From Diphasiastrum complanatum (taxonomy: Eukaryota > Streptophyta > Lycopodiopsida > Lycopodiales > Lycopodiaceae), in contig CM055109.1 in assembly GCA_029204225.1 (NCBI GenBank), forward strand, positions 19,605,783 to 19,669,782: a stretch of 64,000 bases of DNA, in the 5' to 3' direction. The translations under genes were made by a program, and so were the position numbers. This document shows, one piece after another, positions 63,185 through 64,000 of this stretch. The notes below the pieces were generated by a model. That model saw only the letters and a program-made list of their open reading frames with translations. It was not told where the DNA came from and did no database searches. Every line of letters begins with the position of its first letter. The stretch's first letter is position 1.

Positions 63185-63347
63185 TATAGACTCTTTCATT
63201 CAATAAATGAAAGCCCAAGTTGGGCATCAGTACATGTATTTTGTGCTCCCAAATTCATAAAATGCTTCTTGGTTTCCAAGGGGAGGCTCGAACTTGAGAC
63301 CAAAGAAACTTTGGCTGTCAAGATAACCAATTGAGCCAACCCCTTAG
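63185..63347 (-). mobile_element. tRNA-derived SINE
   Basis: On the minus strand AAGGGGTTGGCTCAATTGGT carries a polymerase III box A (TGGCTCAATTGG, 63338-63325). CAAGTTCGAGCC about 35 bases on carries box B (GTTCGAGCC, 63293-63285). A short non-tRNA body follows, ending in hairpin CTTTCATTTATTGAATGAAAG near 63212-63192. It starts exactly where C11 integrase reads LRVFGCDA, so it inserted there. The 3' end and target duplication are not resolved. Confidence 0.75.
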
Positions 63348-64000
63348 CATCACAACCAAATACTCGTAAATGAGAAACATTAGGTTTCTTTCCAGTAAAA
63401 GCTTCATAAGGTGTCTTACCCCCCACGGACTTCGTAGGACACAGATTCAAGATATGAGCAGCTGCGTTGCATGCTTCTGCCCAAAAAGTATTTGGCAAGC
63501 CTTTGCTCTTAAGCATTGCCCTAGCCATCTCCACAATGGATCTGTTTTTATGTTCTGCAACTCCATTCTGTTGTGGTGAATAGGGTGTAGTAGTTGTCTC
63601 TTGATCCCCTGATCCTTGCAAAAATTTATAAACTCTGCTGAAAAATATTAACTGCCACCATCTGATCTGAGAGTCTTAATATAACAATTTGTTTGTTTTT
63701 CAACTAGAGCCTTGAACTCTCTAAACTTGGCAAAAACATTAGATTTCTTGCTTATGAAATAAATCCAGATATGTCTACTATAGTCATCAATGAATGTGAT
63801 GAAATAGTAACAACCACTAATGGACCTAGTTTGTATTGGTCCACACAGATGACTATGAGCAAGATCAAGAATGCCATTGGCTCTTCTTGCTCCATTGGCT
63901 CTTCTTGCTCCATCTTTGGGAAATCTCTCTCTATGCTGTTTTCCCAAAATGCAACCCTCACAAATTTTTTCTTCAAAAAAGATATTAGGCAATTCAACAA
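63348..64000 (-). pseudogene. Copia C11 integrase, 5' part outside window
   Basis: The minus strand reads KICEGCILGKQHRERFPKDG, a doubled GARRAN, then the integrase core: LDLAHSHLCGPI, YYFITFIDDYSRHIWIYF, IKTLRSDGGS (stop) YFS, SPQQNGVAEHKNRSIVEMA, NTFWAEACNAA, KTPYEAFTGKKPNVSHLRVFGCDA. The first catalytic Asp (HSD) is His, a stop follows the second motif, and a frameshift lies near 63625. The SINE ends it at 63347. Confidence 0.9.

Overview
The window looks like nuclear DNA of a land plant with a large, transposon-filled genome. The grounds are one intron-containing plant-specific gene, Ty1/copia elements primed by initiator-Met tRNA, Ty3/gypsy elements with Tat/Athila-type or chromovirus-type proteins, long (TC)n arrays and very little unique coding sequence. 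A gymnosperm or another large-genome plant is possible, but the sequence alone does not fix the species.

The only ordinary host gene I can support is on the minus strand at 7330-9514. It is a two-exon FCS-like zinc finger (FLZ, DUF581) gene whose zinc finger is split by a 1393-bp GT-AG intron. Spliced, it gives an uninterrupted 263-residue protein with both halves of the finger. A TATA-like box and a pyrimidine-rich leader lie upstream (about 10.4-9.5 kb).

Layout. 1-3.1 kb: 5' end of copia C1 (minus), with LTR, PBS, leader and a gag-protease frame open to the window edge. 3.2-6.6 kb: two decayed copia 5' ends (C2, C3; plus). 7.3-10.4 kb: the FLZ gene. 10.4-14 kb: intergenic DNA, a gypsy 3' end (G1) and SSRs. 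14.5-16.7 kb: C4a, a non-autonomous copia. 17.5-21.4 kb: gypsy G2 (minus) between 400-bp direct repeats. 22.6-25.1 kb: copia C5 (minus). 25-28 kb: no genes. 28.7-30.5 kb: copia C6 remnant. 31-35 kb: no genes, small repeats and a foldback. 35.3-39.6 kb: copia C7, whose middle 2.1 kb is inverted. 39.6-40.8 kb: copia C8 remnant. 41.9-59.0 kb: a nest in which gypsy G4 (minus) is interrupted by gypsy G3 (about 41.9-47.9), copia C9 (48.5-53.0) and copia C4b (54.3-57.5, with a perfect 5-bp target duplication). 60.8-64 kb: copia C10 gag (plus), then copia C11 integrase (minus) carrying a tRNA-derived SINE.

Nearly all element genes are broken by stops, frameshifts and deletions. The least decayed are C1 (open as far as visible) and C4b (619-codon frame, but no reverse transcriptase and a damaged 5' end). 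The most notable structures are the C7 internal inversion, the RT-less C4 family, the tandem protease-like domains of G4, and the hairpin-bearing repeat array in the G3 leader. Element names C1-C11 and G1-G4 are local labels only.
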